Part shown: piece after piece, positions 1 to 6,635 of the stretch
How positions within the stretch are numbered: position 1 is the stretch's first letter
Layout: each line of letters opens with the position of its first letter
Source: an uncultured Bacilli bacterium
GTDB lineage: Bacteria > Bacillota_I > Bacilli_A > RF39 > UBA660
Reading direction: 5' to 3'
Assembly (NCBI GenBank): GCA_947631655.1
Contig: CANRME010000052.1
Location: forward strand, 1 to 9,031
DNA length: 9,031 nt
The notes under the pieces: model-generated
The model's input: only the letters and a program-made list of their open reading frames with translations
Database searches by the model: none
Told to the model about the DNA's origin: nothing
Made by a program: the position numbers and the translations under genes

Positions 1-1332
1 AAAGAATTAAATAAAATTCAAAAAGGAAATAAAAATAAAATAATATTAGGTGTAATATCTTTATTATTAATTGTTGCCATAGGAAGTAGTTATGCATTAT
101 ATCAAATAAAATATAATAAACAAATTATTTATACTACTGTAGAACCTTTCTATAGTAAAGATATGCAATTAGCTGTTTATGTAGATAATAAAAAACAAGA
201 AGATTTTCCCTCTAAAGAAGAAGGATATTTATATGAAGGAATAGAATGTGAAAATGAAGAAATAAGTGCTAATTTTAATAGTAAAACATGGGAACTAGAA
301 TTAAAACTAGATAAACCTAATAGATGTAATGTTAAATTTACCAGTAATCCGTTTAAAGCAGCGATATGCAAAGATACACCAATGGCAGAATGCTTATTAA
401 AAGAAGAGGAATTACAATATAGCAAAGAATTAGCATATGATGACCCAGATAATAATGCAAGATACATTGGAGCAAAACCCGCCAATTATATATGGTTTAA
501 CTGTGATGATTATGAAAACTTAACTCAAGAAACCGCTAAAGAAACATGTGAAAAATGGATGATTATAGGGTCTTTTAAAAATATAGAAAAAGTAGTATCG
601 GTTTCTGAAGATGGAATAGCAACTACGGAAAAGCAAAATTTAGTAAAGATAGTAAGAAATACTATGATAGGAATTATTCCGTGGAATAATAAACCCCAAA
701 ATGATTGGACAAATGCTAGCTTGCAAGTGAATTTAAACAATGAATATTTAACCGAAAATGATGATGGAAGTTGGATTACGAGTGAAGGGAATAAAAATGC
801 AGGTAGTACACCACCATCTAAAAATTCATCTTACAAGGCAATTACATTTAATACTTTAAATATGGTTGAAAATATAGTATGGAATCTTGGAGCGTATAGT
901 TTTACTGAAACAACAACAGTTGATGAATTATATAATCAGGATAGAGGTACTGTTGGTGGAGCTAGTTCTCCTAATTCTACAACGTGGAGAGGAAAGGTTG
1001 CTCTTGTCTATGGTAGTGATACTTTGTACGCATCAGGTGGGGAAATTAGAAATATGTGTTTAAGAGAACGAAATATTAGGACTACATCACCAGAATGCAG
1101 AGATGTCAATTGGATTAATTTAATTAAAGTACTATATTGGTGGTTGTTAAATCCTAACCCTTCAGTTGCTAACAATGTTATGACTTTTTCTGGTGATGCA
1201 ACGATCTGGACTGAGGGTCCACGTATTGCTACTGCTGTACATCCTTCGCTTTACTTAGCATCTAATGTTTATGTTGCTTCTGGTTTAGGTACATCTGAAG
1301 AACCATATATAATAAAACAAATCTCACAATAA
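1..1332 (+). CDS. Membrane-anchored surface protein with lectin-like C-terminal domain (5'-truncated by window)
   Basis: The frame is open from base 1, so the true start lies upstream; 443 residues are visible, and the first in-window ATG (163) is internal. Residues about 14-34 form one hydrophobic segment after a Lys-rich stretch, which suggests an uncleaved signal anchor with the rest outside the cell. A small beta-rich domain follows (about 55-118), with cysteines at 83 and 109. The larger domain starts near residue 160 with an NYIWFNCDDY motif and ends in GTSEEPYI. From memory, this resembles a multicopy domain family of uncultured Firmicutes (NYVxFN...W.IIG...VRPxLYLKS...GTSxxPY) with a C-type-lectin/FGE-like or DUF6273-like fold; I cannot verify that here. 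Eight cysteines occur, mostly in close pairs (123/131, 168/183, 353/366), fitting extracytoplasmic disulfides. The last ~45 codons differ sharply in base composition. Ligand and role are unknown; adhesion or surface recognition is a guess. Confidence 0.72.
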   Translation, partial: KELNKIQKGNKNKIILGVISLLLIVAIGSSYALYQIKYNKQIIYTTVEPFYSKDMQLAVYVDNKKQEDFPSKEEGYLYEGIECENEEISANFNSKTWELELKLDKPNRCNVKFTSNPFKAAICKDTPMAECLLKEEELQYSKELAYDDPDNNARYIGAKPANYIWFNCDDYENLTQETAKETCEKWMIIGSFKNIEKVVSVSEDGIATTEKQNLVKIVRNTMIGIIPWNNKPQNDWTNASLQVNLNNEYLTENDDGSWITSEGNKNAGSTPPSKNSSYKAITFNTLNMVENIVWNLGAYSFTETTTVDELYNQDRGTVGGASSPNSTTWRGKVALVYGSDTLYASGGEIRNMCLRERNIRTTSPECRDVNWINLIKVLYWWLLNPNPSVANNVMTFSGDATIWTEGPRIATAVHPSLYLASNVYVASGLGTSEEPYIIKQISQ

Positions 1333-1365
1333 AAAATGTAGACATGTTCGTCTACATTTTTAAAT
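1332..1365. terminator. Bidirectional intrinsic terminator between convergent genes
   Basis: A perfect stem pairs 1333-1343 (AAAATGTAGAC) with 1350-1360 (GTCTACATTTT), closing a 6-base loop (ATGTTC); the A at 1332 and T at 1361 can extend it. The A-run on the left and T-run on the right give a U-tract in both directions, so it can end both the surface-protein gene (stop at 1330-1332) and lexA (stop at 1371-1373). Confidence 0.85.
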
Positions 1366-1370
1366 ATAAA

Positions 1371-1994
1371 TTATTTAATTCTTCGATATAAACCAATAGC
1401 TTTTCCTAAAATAGTACAATTACTTAAAATAATTGGAGCCATTAAATCATTTTCGGGTTGTAGTCTAATATAACCATCTTCTTTATAAAATCTTTTTAAA
1501 GTTACTTCATTTTCATCAGTCATGGCTACCACAATTTCTCCATTTTTAGCCATACTTTGTTTTTGAACAATTACAATGTCTCCATCAAAAATTCCTGCAT
1601 TAATCATACTTTCGCCACTTACTTTTAAAGTAAATATTTCTTCTTTATTTGGTACTAAAGATACGGGTAAATCAAAGTATTCTCCAGGATTTTCAATAGC
1701 TTCAATAGGACTTCCAGCAGTAATTTTTCCAAGTAGGGGAACTTTTACCACATCTTCTTTAACATTAGCATATTCATTTGGCCCGATAACTTCAATAGTT
1801 CTAAACTTGGAACTAGTCTTTCTAATAAGGCCCATTTCCGCTAAATGTTTTAAATGGACGTGTACTGTAGCAGGACTATTTAAACCGACCGCTGCTCCTA
1901 TTTCTCTGGTACTAGGTGGAAAGCCATGTTCAACAATATACTTTTTAACAAAAGTGTAAATTTCTTCTTGACGTTTAGTTAATTCTTTTTTCAT
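1371..1994 (-). CDS. lexA: LexA repressor, SOS response transcriptional regulator
   Basis: LexA represses DNA-damage genes and inactivates itself by RecA-stimulated cleavage. The 207-residue length is typical. The N-terminal winged helix-turn-helix spans about 1-68, with the recognition region STREIGAAVGLNSPATVHVH (28-47) very close to that of Bacillus LexA. The peptidase S24 domain is complete: Ala93-Gly94 cleavage site (ITAGSP), catalytic Ser129 in SGESM and Lys167 in EVTLKRF. All residues for autocleavage are present, so it should be functional. The ATG is preceded by GGAGG (2001-2005) at a 6-base spacing. It converges on the surface-protein gene and diverges from a small membrane-protein gene, sharing with it a spacer that carries LexA-box-like sites, so autoregulation is likely. 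Confidence 0.97.
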   Translation of the reverse strand: MKKELTKRQEEIYTFVKKYIVEHGFPPSTREIGAAVGLNSPATVHVHLKHLAEMGLIRKTSSKFRTIEVIGPNEYANVKEDVVKVPLLGKITAGSPIEAIENPGEYFDLPVSLVPNKEEIFTLKVSGESMINAGIFDGDIVIVQKQSMAKNGEIVVAMTDENEVTLKRFYKEDGYIRLQPENDLMAPIILSNCTILGKAIGLYRRIK

Positions 1995-2011
1995 TTATTA
2001 CCTCCATTTAC

Positions 2012-2040
2012 ATCTTAACAAAAAAAATGTAAAATGTCAA
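2012..2040 (-). promoter_or_regulatory. lexA promoter
   Basis: On the minus strand there is a perfect -35 TTGACA (2035-2040), a 17-base spacer and a -10 TAAGAT (2012-2017). The expected start of transcription is near 2005, right at the GGAGG ribosome-binding site, giving a leader of only about 11 bases. The -35 overlaps the edge of a LexA-box-like palindrome, so bound LexA could occlude it. Confidence 0.8.
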
Positions 2041-2051
2041 ACAATTGTTTT
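2038..2051. promoter_or_regulatory. Candidate LexA operator 1 (overlaps lexA -35)
   Basis: CAAACAATTGTTTT contains the perfect 12-base palindrome AAACAATTGTTT (2039-2050). Against the Bacillus SOS box (CGAAC-N4-GTTCG) it keeps AAC-N4-GTT with matching spacing and differs at the outer G/C positions. It overlaps the lexA -35 and lies just upstream of the divergent -35. The position is what autoregulation would need; binding is inferred. Confidence 0.6.
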
Positions 2052-2060
2052 AAATAATCC

Positions 2061-2089
2061 TTGACACAAATAAATGTTCGTTTTAAAAT
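2061..2089 (+). promoter_or_regulatory. Promoter of the small divergent membrane-protein gene
   Basis: Perfect -35 TTGACA (2061-2066), exactly 17 bases of spacer, and -10 TAAAAT (2084-2089). The spacer carries a CGAAC half-site on the minus strand (GTTCG at 2076-2080). The expected transcription start near 2096 leaves a leader of about 14 bases that is mostly the ribosome-binding site. The near-consensus strength would require a repressor to stay silent, which fits LexA control. Confidence 0.78.
2067..2080. promoter_or_regulatory. Candidate LexA operator 2 (between -35 and -10 of the small gene)
   Basis: Read on the minus strand the site is CGAACATTTATTTG. The left half CGAAC is a perfect Bacillus SOS half-site; the right half ATTTG is degenerate against GTTCG. 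It fills most of the spacer of the plus-strand promoter, a classical repressor position. Its centre lies about 29 bases from that of operator 1. Function is inferred from sequence and position only. Confidence 0.55.
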
Positions 2090-2109
2090 GGTATTAAGAG
2101 GTGAGAAAA

Positions 2110-2253
2110 ATGAAAAAAGTTTTAAAAAGTAATATGAAAGGAGTAATTTTTTATAGTTTTATAATTTTAGCAATAATTTGTGTTAATTTAAGATATGAAT
2201 ATTTAAATAGTAATTATTCTGAAAAGAATGTTACCATAATTGCCCAAAATTAA
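2110..2253 (+). CDS. Small single-pass membrane protein, candidate SOS-induced division inhibitor (YneA/SosA-like)
   Basis: A 47-residue ORF starts at ATG 2110 behind the ribosome-binding site AAGAGGTGAG (2096-2105) and a near-consensus promoter. A Lys-rich N-terminus (K2, K3, K6, K10) precedes one hydrophobic helix, about residues 11-27 (GVIFYSFIILAIICVNL), so the topology should be N-in, with a short polar tail outside ending NVTIIAQN. There is no cleavable signal or other domain. It is divergent from lexA and its promoter carries a LexA-box-like site. Family knowledge: several Bacillota keep a small membrane division inhibitor beside lexA (YneA in Bacillus and Listeria, SosA in Staphylococcus). 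YneA follows its helix with a LysM domain; here the ORF ends about where LysM would begin. The gene is well supported by its signals. The division-inhibitor role is inferred from context, not from convincing similarity. Confidence 0.75.
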   Translation: MKKVLKSNMKGVIFYSFIILAIICVNLRYEYLNSNYSEKNVTIIAQN

Positions 2254-2274
2254 TTTTTATTATTTACCAATCTG

Positions 2275-2283
2275 TGATATAAT
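2275..2283 (+). promoter_or_regulatory. Extended -10 promoter of the rlmN-prpC-prkC-rsgA-rpe operon
   Basis: TGATATAAT is a TGn extended element plus a perfect TATAAT (2278-2283). No good -35 lies 16-18 bases upstream, which an extended -10 tolerates. The expected start near 2290 leaves about 10 bases before the rlmN ATG at 2300. No terminator separates it from the upstream small SOS gene, so read-through during SOS is possible. Confidence 0.7.
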
Positions 2284-2299
2284 TTAAGTGGTGAAATCT

Positions 2300-3316
2300 A
2301 TGAATATTTATGGACTTACTAAAAAAGGTTTGGAAGAATATTTTCTTAGTATAGGAGAAAAGAAATATAAAGCTACCCAAGTATATGAATGGTTATATCA
2401 AAAACGAGTTAAAACATTTACTGATATGACTAATTTAAAAAAAGAATTGATAACTAAATTAAATGAAAATTTTACGATGGAACCATTACAAATTATAGAA
2501 GTCCAAAAGGGGGAGTTAGTTCGTAAATATTTATTTCGTTTAGAGGATAGTGAACTGATTGAAGCTGTTTTAATGGAACATGATTATGGTCTTAGTTTGT
2601 GTATCAGTAGCGAAGTAGGATGCAATATGGGGTGTCGTTTCTGTGAAAGCGGAAGAAGAAAAAAAGTTCGTAATCTATCTGCTGCGGAAATGGTGTTACA
2701 AATTTTAGCGATTGAAGAGACTATTAAAAAGCGCATTAGTAGTATTGTTATAATGGGAATTGGAGAACCATTAGATAATTATGATAATGTGATGAACTTT
2801 ATAAGAATAATTAATGACCCAAAAGGGATAGCTATCGGTGCTCGCCATATTACTTTATCGACTTGTGGCTTAATTCCTAAAATAAATGAATTAGCTAAAG
2901 AAAATATTCAAATAAATTTAGCTATTTCTTTGCATGCTCCAAATGATGAAATTAGAAATAAGATAATGCCTGTAAATAAAGTGTATAATATTAGTAGTTT
3001 AATAGCCTGTTTAAAGGATTATATAGCAAAAACCAATAGACGAATCACTATTGAATATGTTATGCTAGAATATATAAATGATAGTGTGGATTGTGCTAAA
3101 GAGTTAGCGCATCTTCTAAAAGGTATGAACGTCTATGTTAATTTGATACCATATAATGAAACAGAAAACATAGAATTTAATAAAAGTAGTAAAAAAAGTA
3201 TCGATAAGTTTTTTGATACTTTAAAGCAAAATAATATCAATGTCACCATTAGAAAAGAATTTGGTGGGGCGATTGATGCTGCTTGTGGACAACTTAGAAG
3301 CAAAAGAGGTGTATGA
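2300..3316 (+). CDS. rlmN: Dual-specificity 23S rRNA A2503 / tRNA A37 C2-methyltransferase RlmN (radical SAM)
   Basis: RlmN methylates C2 of A2503 in 23S rRNA, and in some bacteria A37 of tRNAs. From ATG 2300 the protein has 338 residues, usual for the family. The [4Fe-4S] motif is C108-x3-C112-x2-C115. The two reactive cysteines are present: C101 in CISSEVGC and C329 in ACGQL, which line up with E. coli C118 and C355. MGIGEPLDN (152-160) is the SAM-binding motif. ATG 2300 is preferred over in-frame GTGs at 2288 and 2291, because those GTGs form the AAGTGGTGA ribosome-binding site. The loop after the cluster (ESGRRKKVRNL) is unusually basic; most RlmNs have a Gly-aromatic or Gly-Leu pair before RNL. 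First gene of the operon; its TGA overlaps the prpC start. Cfr-type C8 methylation is less likely given this location, but is not excluded by motifs. Confidence 0.94.
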   Translation: MNIYGLTKKGLEEYFLSIGEKKYKATQVYEWLYQKRVKTFTDMTNLKKELITKLNENFTMEPLQIIEVQKGELVRKYLFRLEDSELIEAVLMEHDYGLSLCISSEVGCNMGCRFCESGRRKKVRNLSAAEMVLQILAIEETIKKRISSIVIMGIGEPLDNYDNVMNFIRIINDPKGIAIGARHITLSTCGLIPKINELAKENIQINLAISLHAPNDEIRNKIMPVNKVYNISSLIACLKDYIAKTNRRITIEYVMLEYINDSVDCAKELAHLLKGMNVYVNLIPYNETENIEFNKSSKKSIDKFFDTLKQNNINVTIRKEFGGAIDAACGQLRSKRGV

Positions 3317-4077
3317 TGAAAACATTTTATTTAACTGATTCTGGTAAAGTACGAAGCCATAATGAGGATTCAGTTACGATTCTTAAAAACGAGAGTAATG
3401 AATATTTATTAGTAGTAGCTGATGGTATGGGAGGACATAAAGCCGGAGAGGTCGCTTCCTCAATGGTGGTAACTCATTTGGGAAAAAGATTTACTTCTTT
3501 AGCGAGTATTGGGAGTAAAGTAGATGCGATAAATTGGATTAAAGATAATATTAAAGAAATAAATAAAGAAATATTAGATTATGCTTTAAAGTATCCGGAA
3601 GCTACGGGCCTTGGAACGACTGTTGTTTTAGCAATACTTACGAAAGATTATCTGATATTTGGTAACATTGGAGATTCTTCGGGCTTTGTTTATAAGGATA
3701 AAGTCTTACATAAAGTTACCAATGACCATACTTTAGTCAATATTCTAGTCGCCAATGGGGAACTTACCCAAGAAGAAGCTAAATATCATCCGAAAAAAAA
3801 TGTTTTATTAAAAGCTTTAGGTTCGAATGAAAAAGTTGATATTGATATTTTCTGTGTTGATTCGCCGGTAGATGGCATATTCTTATGTAGTGATGGTTTA
3901 ACTAATATGTTAACTAAAGAACAAATAGAAAAAGTCTTAGCTGACGATGAGTTAGAAATAGAAGAACAAGTTATTAAGTTAATTCGTAAGAGTAATGCTC
4001 GTGGGGGAACTGATAATATATCAATTGCATATTTGTTAATTAGTGATGAGTTAAAACAAGATAAAAAAGAGGTGTAG
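3316..4077 (+). CDS. prpC: PP2C-family serine/threonine phosphatase (PrpC/Stp type)
   Basis: A soluble, metal-dependent phosphatase that reverses PrkC phosphorylation. The 253 residues form one complete PP2C (PPM) domain: RSHNEDS (13-19), VVADGMGGHKAGE (33-45) with metal ligand Asp36, GLGTT (98-102), GNIGDSSG (116-123), TNDH (135-138), CSDGL with Asp193 (191-195) and GGTDN with Asp233 (230-234). All metal-binding aspartates are intact. Two adjacent ATGs occur (3313 and 3316). The second is chosen because GAGG (3306-3309) then has a 6-base spacing rather than 3; it overlaps the rlmN stop by one base (TGATG). prkC follows 3 bases after the stop, and the ribosome-binding site for prkC lies inside the last prpC codons, so the two are probably translationally coupled. 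Confidence 0.95.
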   Translation: MKTFYLTDSGKVRSHNEDSVTILKNESNEYLLVVADGMGGHKAGEVASSMVVTHLGKRFTSLASIGSKVDAINWIKDNIKEINKEILDYALKYPEATGLGTTVVLAILTKDYLIFGNIGDSSGFVYKDKVLHKVTNDHTLVNILVANGELTQEEAKYHPKKNVLLKALGSNEKVDIDIFCVDSPVDGIFLCSDGLTNMLTKEQIEKVLADDELEIEEQVIKLIRKSNARGGTDNISIAYLLISDELKQDKKEV

Positions 4078-4080
4078 ATT

Positions 4081-5811
4081 ATGGTAATGAAAGGACAAAA
4101 AATTAATGATCGTTATCAAATAATTAAATTAATTGGTGAAGGTGGGATGGCGAATGTCTATCTTGCTTATGATACTATTTTAGACCGTAATGTTGCAGTT
4201 AAAGTCTTAAGAGGTGATTTGGCAAGTGATGAAAAATTCGTAAGACGATTCCAAAGAGAAGCACTATCAGCTAGTTCTTTATCTCATCCTAATATTGTTG
4301 AAGTTTACGATGTTGGAGAAGATAATGGTGAATATTATATCGTTATGGAATATATTGAAGGGAAACAATTAAAAGAACTTCTAAAAAAACGTGGGAAACT
4401 TACCATTAGCGAAGTAATTGATATAATGCTACAAATTACCGATGGTTTAAGTGTAGCCCATGATTCTTATATTATTCACCGTGATATTAAACCGCAAAAT
4501 ATTATGATTTTAGAAAATGGGTTAGTTAAAATAACTGATTTTGGTATTGCTATGGCTTTAAATAGTACCCAACTTACGCAAACTAATTCAGTTATGGGAA
4601 GCGTTCACTATATTCCACCAGAGCAAGCTTCGGGTAAAGGTAGTACCTTAAAAAGTGATATTTATTCCATGGGTATTTTGATGTATGAATTATTAACGGG
4701 AAGTGTACCTTATAAAGGTGATAATGCTGTAGAAATTGCTCTAAAACAAATTAAAGAACCAATTCCAAGTATTAAAGAAATATTACCAAATTTACCGCAA
4801 AGTGTAGAAAATATTATTATTAAAGCCACGGCTAAAAATGTTAAAAATCGTTATAATGATGCACGGGAGATGCATGAAGATTTAAAAACTTGTTTAGATG
4901 AATCCAGAGCTAATGAGGAAAAAATTGTTCTACCATACCCAGAATTTGAAGATAAAGATAAAACTAAAATTATTAAGAAAAAAGATATAGAAGAGAAAAA
5001 AGAAAAAGATGAAAAAGCGATAGCTCATAAAGTAACCGACGAAGAATTAAAAAGTCAAAATAAGATTTTAATTACGTTAGCAGGTATATTTACAGGGTTA
5101 GTTGTGGCTATTACGGCGATTATTGTTTTATTACCATTACTTACGACTCAAAAAGAAATTAGAGTTCCGGATGTAGCTAATATGGAATTAGGTAAAGCGA
5201 TTGATGTTTTACAAGATGCCGGATTTAAAATTGCTGATGCTGAAGAACAAGTAACTAGTGCTGAAGTTGAAAAAGGGCACATTGTTAGAACTTCTCCGGC
5301 TGTAGGAACTAAAAGAACTAAAGGAACGACAGTAACCTTATATGTATCTATGGGGGATACTGAATATACCCTAGAAGACTTTGTCGGTCAAAACTACTTA
5401 GTTGTTAAAGGAATTATTGAAGGACATGGTATTGATACTTTAATTGAAAAAGAAGATGTCGGAGAAGATAGCAAATTTGGAGATAACGATGTTATAAGAA
5501 CGGAACCAGAAGCGGGTACGAAGTTATCTTCTAAAGATCAAGTTACTATTTATATTCCTAATGTGGTAAGTAAATATCCAGACTTTACAGATGGAAGTTT
5601 TACAGTAGAAGAAGTAAGAGAATTCTGTGAAAATTATGGAGTTAATTTAAAAGTTGAGGAAAAAGAAACTGATGAATATGGTGATGGTACAATATTCTAC
5701 CAAAGTCGTCCAGAAGGTTATACTATTGTTTCAGGAACTACTTTAACAATAAGAGTAGCAAAAGCACCAGATTTCACGGATGAAGAATGTAAGGAAGCTG
5801 GCACATGCTAA
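4081..5811 (+). CDS. prkC: PASTA-domain membrane Ser/Thr protein kinase PrkC/PknB/Stk1
   Basis: A transmembrane eukaryotic-like kinase that senses muropeptides or lipid II outside and phosphorylates division, wall and translation factors inside. The 576 residues hold a kinase domain at about 12-270: glycine loop GEGGMANV (19-26), Lys41, Glu60, HRDIKPQN (133-140) with catalytic Asp135, DFG (153-155), and an activation segment rich in Thr (163, 166, 168) before GSVHYIPPEQ. A charged Lys/Glu linker (about 275-327) precedes a helix at 329-354. Outside are three PASTA repeats (about 359-425, 428-492, 498-562), the third the most divergent. The family often has three or four repeats, so this is a compact member. 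The tail ends with two cysteines (570, 576), which is unusual. ATG 4081 follows GAGGTG (4069-4074). The last codons overlap the rsgA start by 7 bases. Confidence 0.96.
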   Translation: MVMKGQKINDRYQIIKLIGEGGMANVYLAYDTILDRNVAVKVLRGDLASDEKFVRRFQREALSASSLSHPNIVEVYDVGEDNGEYYIVMEYIEGKQLKELLKKRGKLTISEVIDIMLQITDGLSVAHDSYIIHRDIKPQNIMILENGLVKITDFGIAMALNSTQLTQTNSVMGSVHYIPPEQASGKGSTLKSDIYSMGILMYELLTGSVPYKGDNAVEIALKQIKEPIPSIKEILPNLPQSVENIIIKATAKNVKNRYNDAREMHEDLKTCLDESRANEEKIVLPYPEFEDKDKTKIIKKKDIEEKKEKDEKAIAHKVTDEELKSQNKILITLAGIFTGLVVAITAIIVLLPLLTTQKEIRVPDVANMELGKAIDVLQDAGFKIADAEEQVTSAEVEKGHIVRTSPAVGTKRTKGTTVTLYVSMGDTEYTLEDFVGQNYLVVKGIIEGHGIDTLIEKEDVGEDSKFGDNDVIRTEPEAGTKLSSKDQVTIYIPNVVSKYPDFTDGSFTVEEVREFCENYGVNLKVEEKETDEYGDGTIFYQSRPEGYTIVSGTTLTIRVAKAPDFTDEECKEAGTC

Positions 5812-6635
5812 CTAATGGCAAGATTATTAAAATTGTAAGTAACCAATATACGGTAGCAACAGAAAAAGAAACTTTAGTTGCAACGGCGAGGGGTAAGTAT
5901 CGTTTTATGGGACTTACTCCTTTTGTGGGTGATAATGTTATTGTTGATACTTCTAAAAAACAAATAGAGGAAATACTTCCTAGAACTAATTATACTAATC
6001 GACCAGTGGTGGCTAATATTGATGTTTGTTTAATTGTTAGTAGTTTAAAAATACCTAGCTTTTCTTCTTATTTATTAGATAAAATGCTTTTACAAGTATT
6101 AAGTCATAATATTAAACCGGTAATATGTTTTACAAAATTAGATTTACTTAATAAAGATGAGAAAAAAGAAATAAGGAAAATTAAAAAATATTATGAAAGT
6201 ATAGGGTTTAAAGTATTTTATAATAAACAAAAACTTAAATTAAAACATTATTTAAAAGGTAAAACCGTAAGTTTATGTGGACAAAGTGGAGTAGGGAAAA
6301 GTACTCTTTTGAATAGGTTAGATAGTAGTTTAGAATTAAAGACTAATGAAGTATCTAAGGCAATGAATAGAGGAGTTCATACAACCCGTTATTGCGAAAT
6401 TATTCCAATTAAAAATATTTATTTTATTGATACACCGGGTTTTAGTGCTTTAGATTTAGATATAAAAAAAGAAGAAGTAAAAAACTTCTATCCAGAATTC
6501 AAAGTTAACTGTAAATTTCTTGATTGCATTCATGATAAAGAAAATGATTGTGAAGTAAAAAATAAGGTAAATAGTGGGGAAATACTAAAATCGCGTTATG
6601 AAAATTATCTAACGATTTTAAAGGAGTTGAAGTAA
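5805..6635 (+). CDS. rsgA: Ribosome small-subunit-dependent GTPase A (RsgA/CpgA/YloQ)
   Basis: A circularly permuted GTPase that acts in late 30S maturation and proof-reads the decoding centre. The 276 residues show the expected order: OB-fold at about 1-65, then G4 TKLD (110-113) ahead of G1 GQSGVGKS (159-166), the RGVHTTR switch I region (189-195) and G3 DTPG (209-212). A C-terminal zinc site follows: C236-x4-C241-x-H243-x5-C249. All motifs are intact, so it should be active. ATG 5805 lies inside the end of prkC (overlap 5805-5811) with AAGGAAG (5791-5797) at a 7-base spacing. In B. subtilis the equivalent CpgA (YloQ) is also encoded directly after prkC and is a PrkC substrate; phosphorylation here is inference from synteny. 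Confidence 0.96.
   Translation: MLTNGKIIKIVSNQYTVATEKETLVATARGKYRFMGLTPFVGDNVIVDTSKKQIEEILPRTNYTNRPVVANIDVCLIVSSLKIPSFSSYLLDKMLLQVLSHNIKPVICFTKLDLLNKDEKKEIRKIKKYYESIGFKVFYNKQKLKLKHYLKGKTVSLCGQSGVGKSTLLNRLDSSLELKTNEVSKAMNRGVHTTRYCEIIPIKNIYFIDTPGFSALDLDIKKEEVKNFYPEFKVNCKFLDCIHDKENDCEVKNKVNSGEILKSRYENYLTILKELK

Noticed and set aside
163..165. ATG as the start of the surface-protein gene
   Set aside because: The frame is open back to base 1 and codes for a clear membrane anchor just upstream, so this Met is internal.
177..740. Two minus-strand open frames (177-485 and 525-740) inside the surface-protein gene
   Set aside because: Both are shadows of the plus-strand gene, which has a coherent anchor and domain structure; neither shows its own start signals.
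1337..1356. LexA box within the terminator loop (GAACATGTC on the minus strand)
   Set aside because: Only one half-site resembles the SOS box, there is no promoter there, and the sequence is explained by the terminator stem.
1576..1959. Open frame of 127 codons on the plus strand inside lexA
   Set aside because: It is fully antisense to an intact lexA, has no ribosome-binding site worth naming, and its product looks like the reverse reading of lexA codons.
2246..2257. Palindrome AAAATTAATTTT after the small SOS gene, as a terminator
   Set aside because: It is a pure A/T palindrome without a loop or G/C stem and is unlikely to terminate; it arises readily in such A+T-rich DNA.
2288..2293. 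GTG codons as rlmN starts
   Set aside because: They form part of the AAGTGGTGA ribosome-binding site that is well placed for ATG 2300.
3314..3316. TGA read as tryptophan (Mycoplasma-type code 4)
   Set aside because: Every tryptophan in conserved positions is TGG, no conserved gene carries an in-frame TGA, and reading through this TGA would only add a few residues to rlmN.
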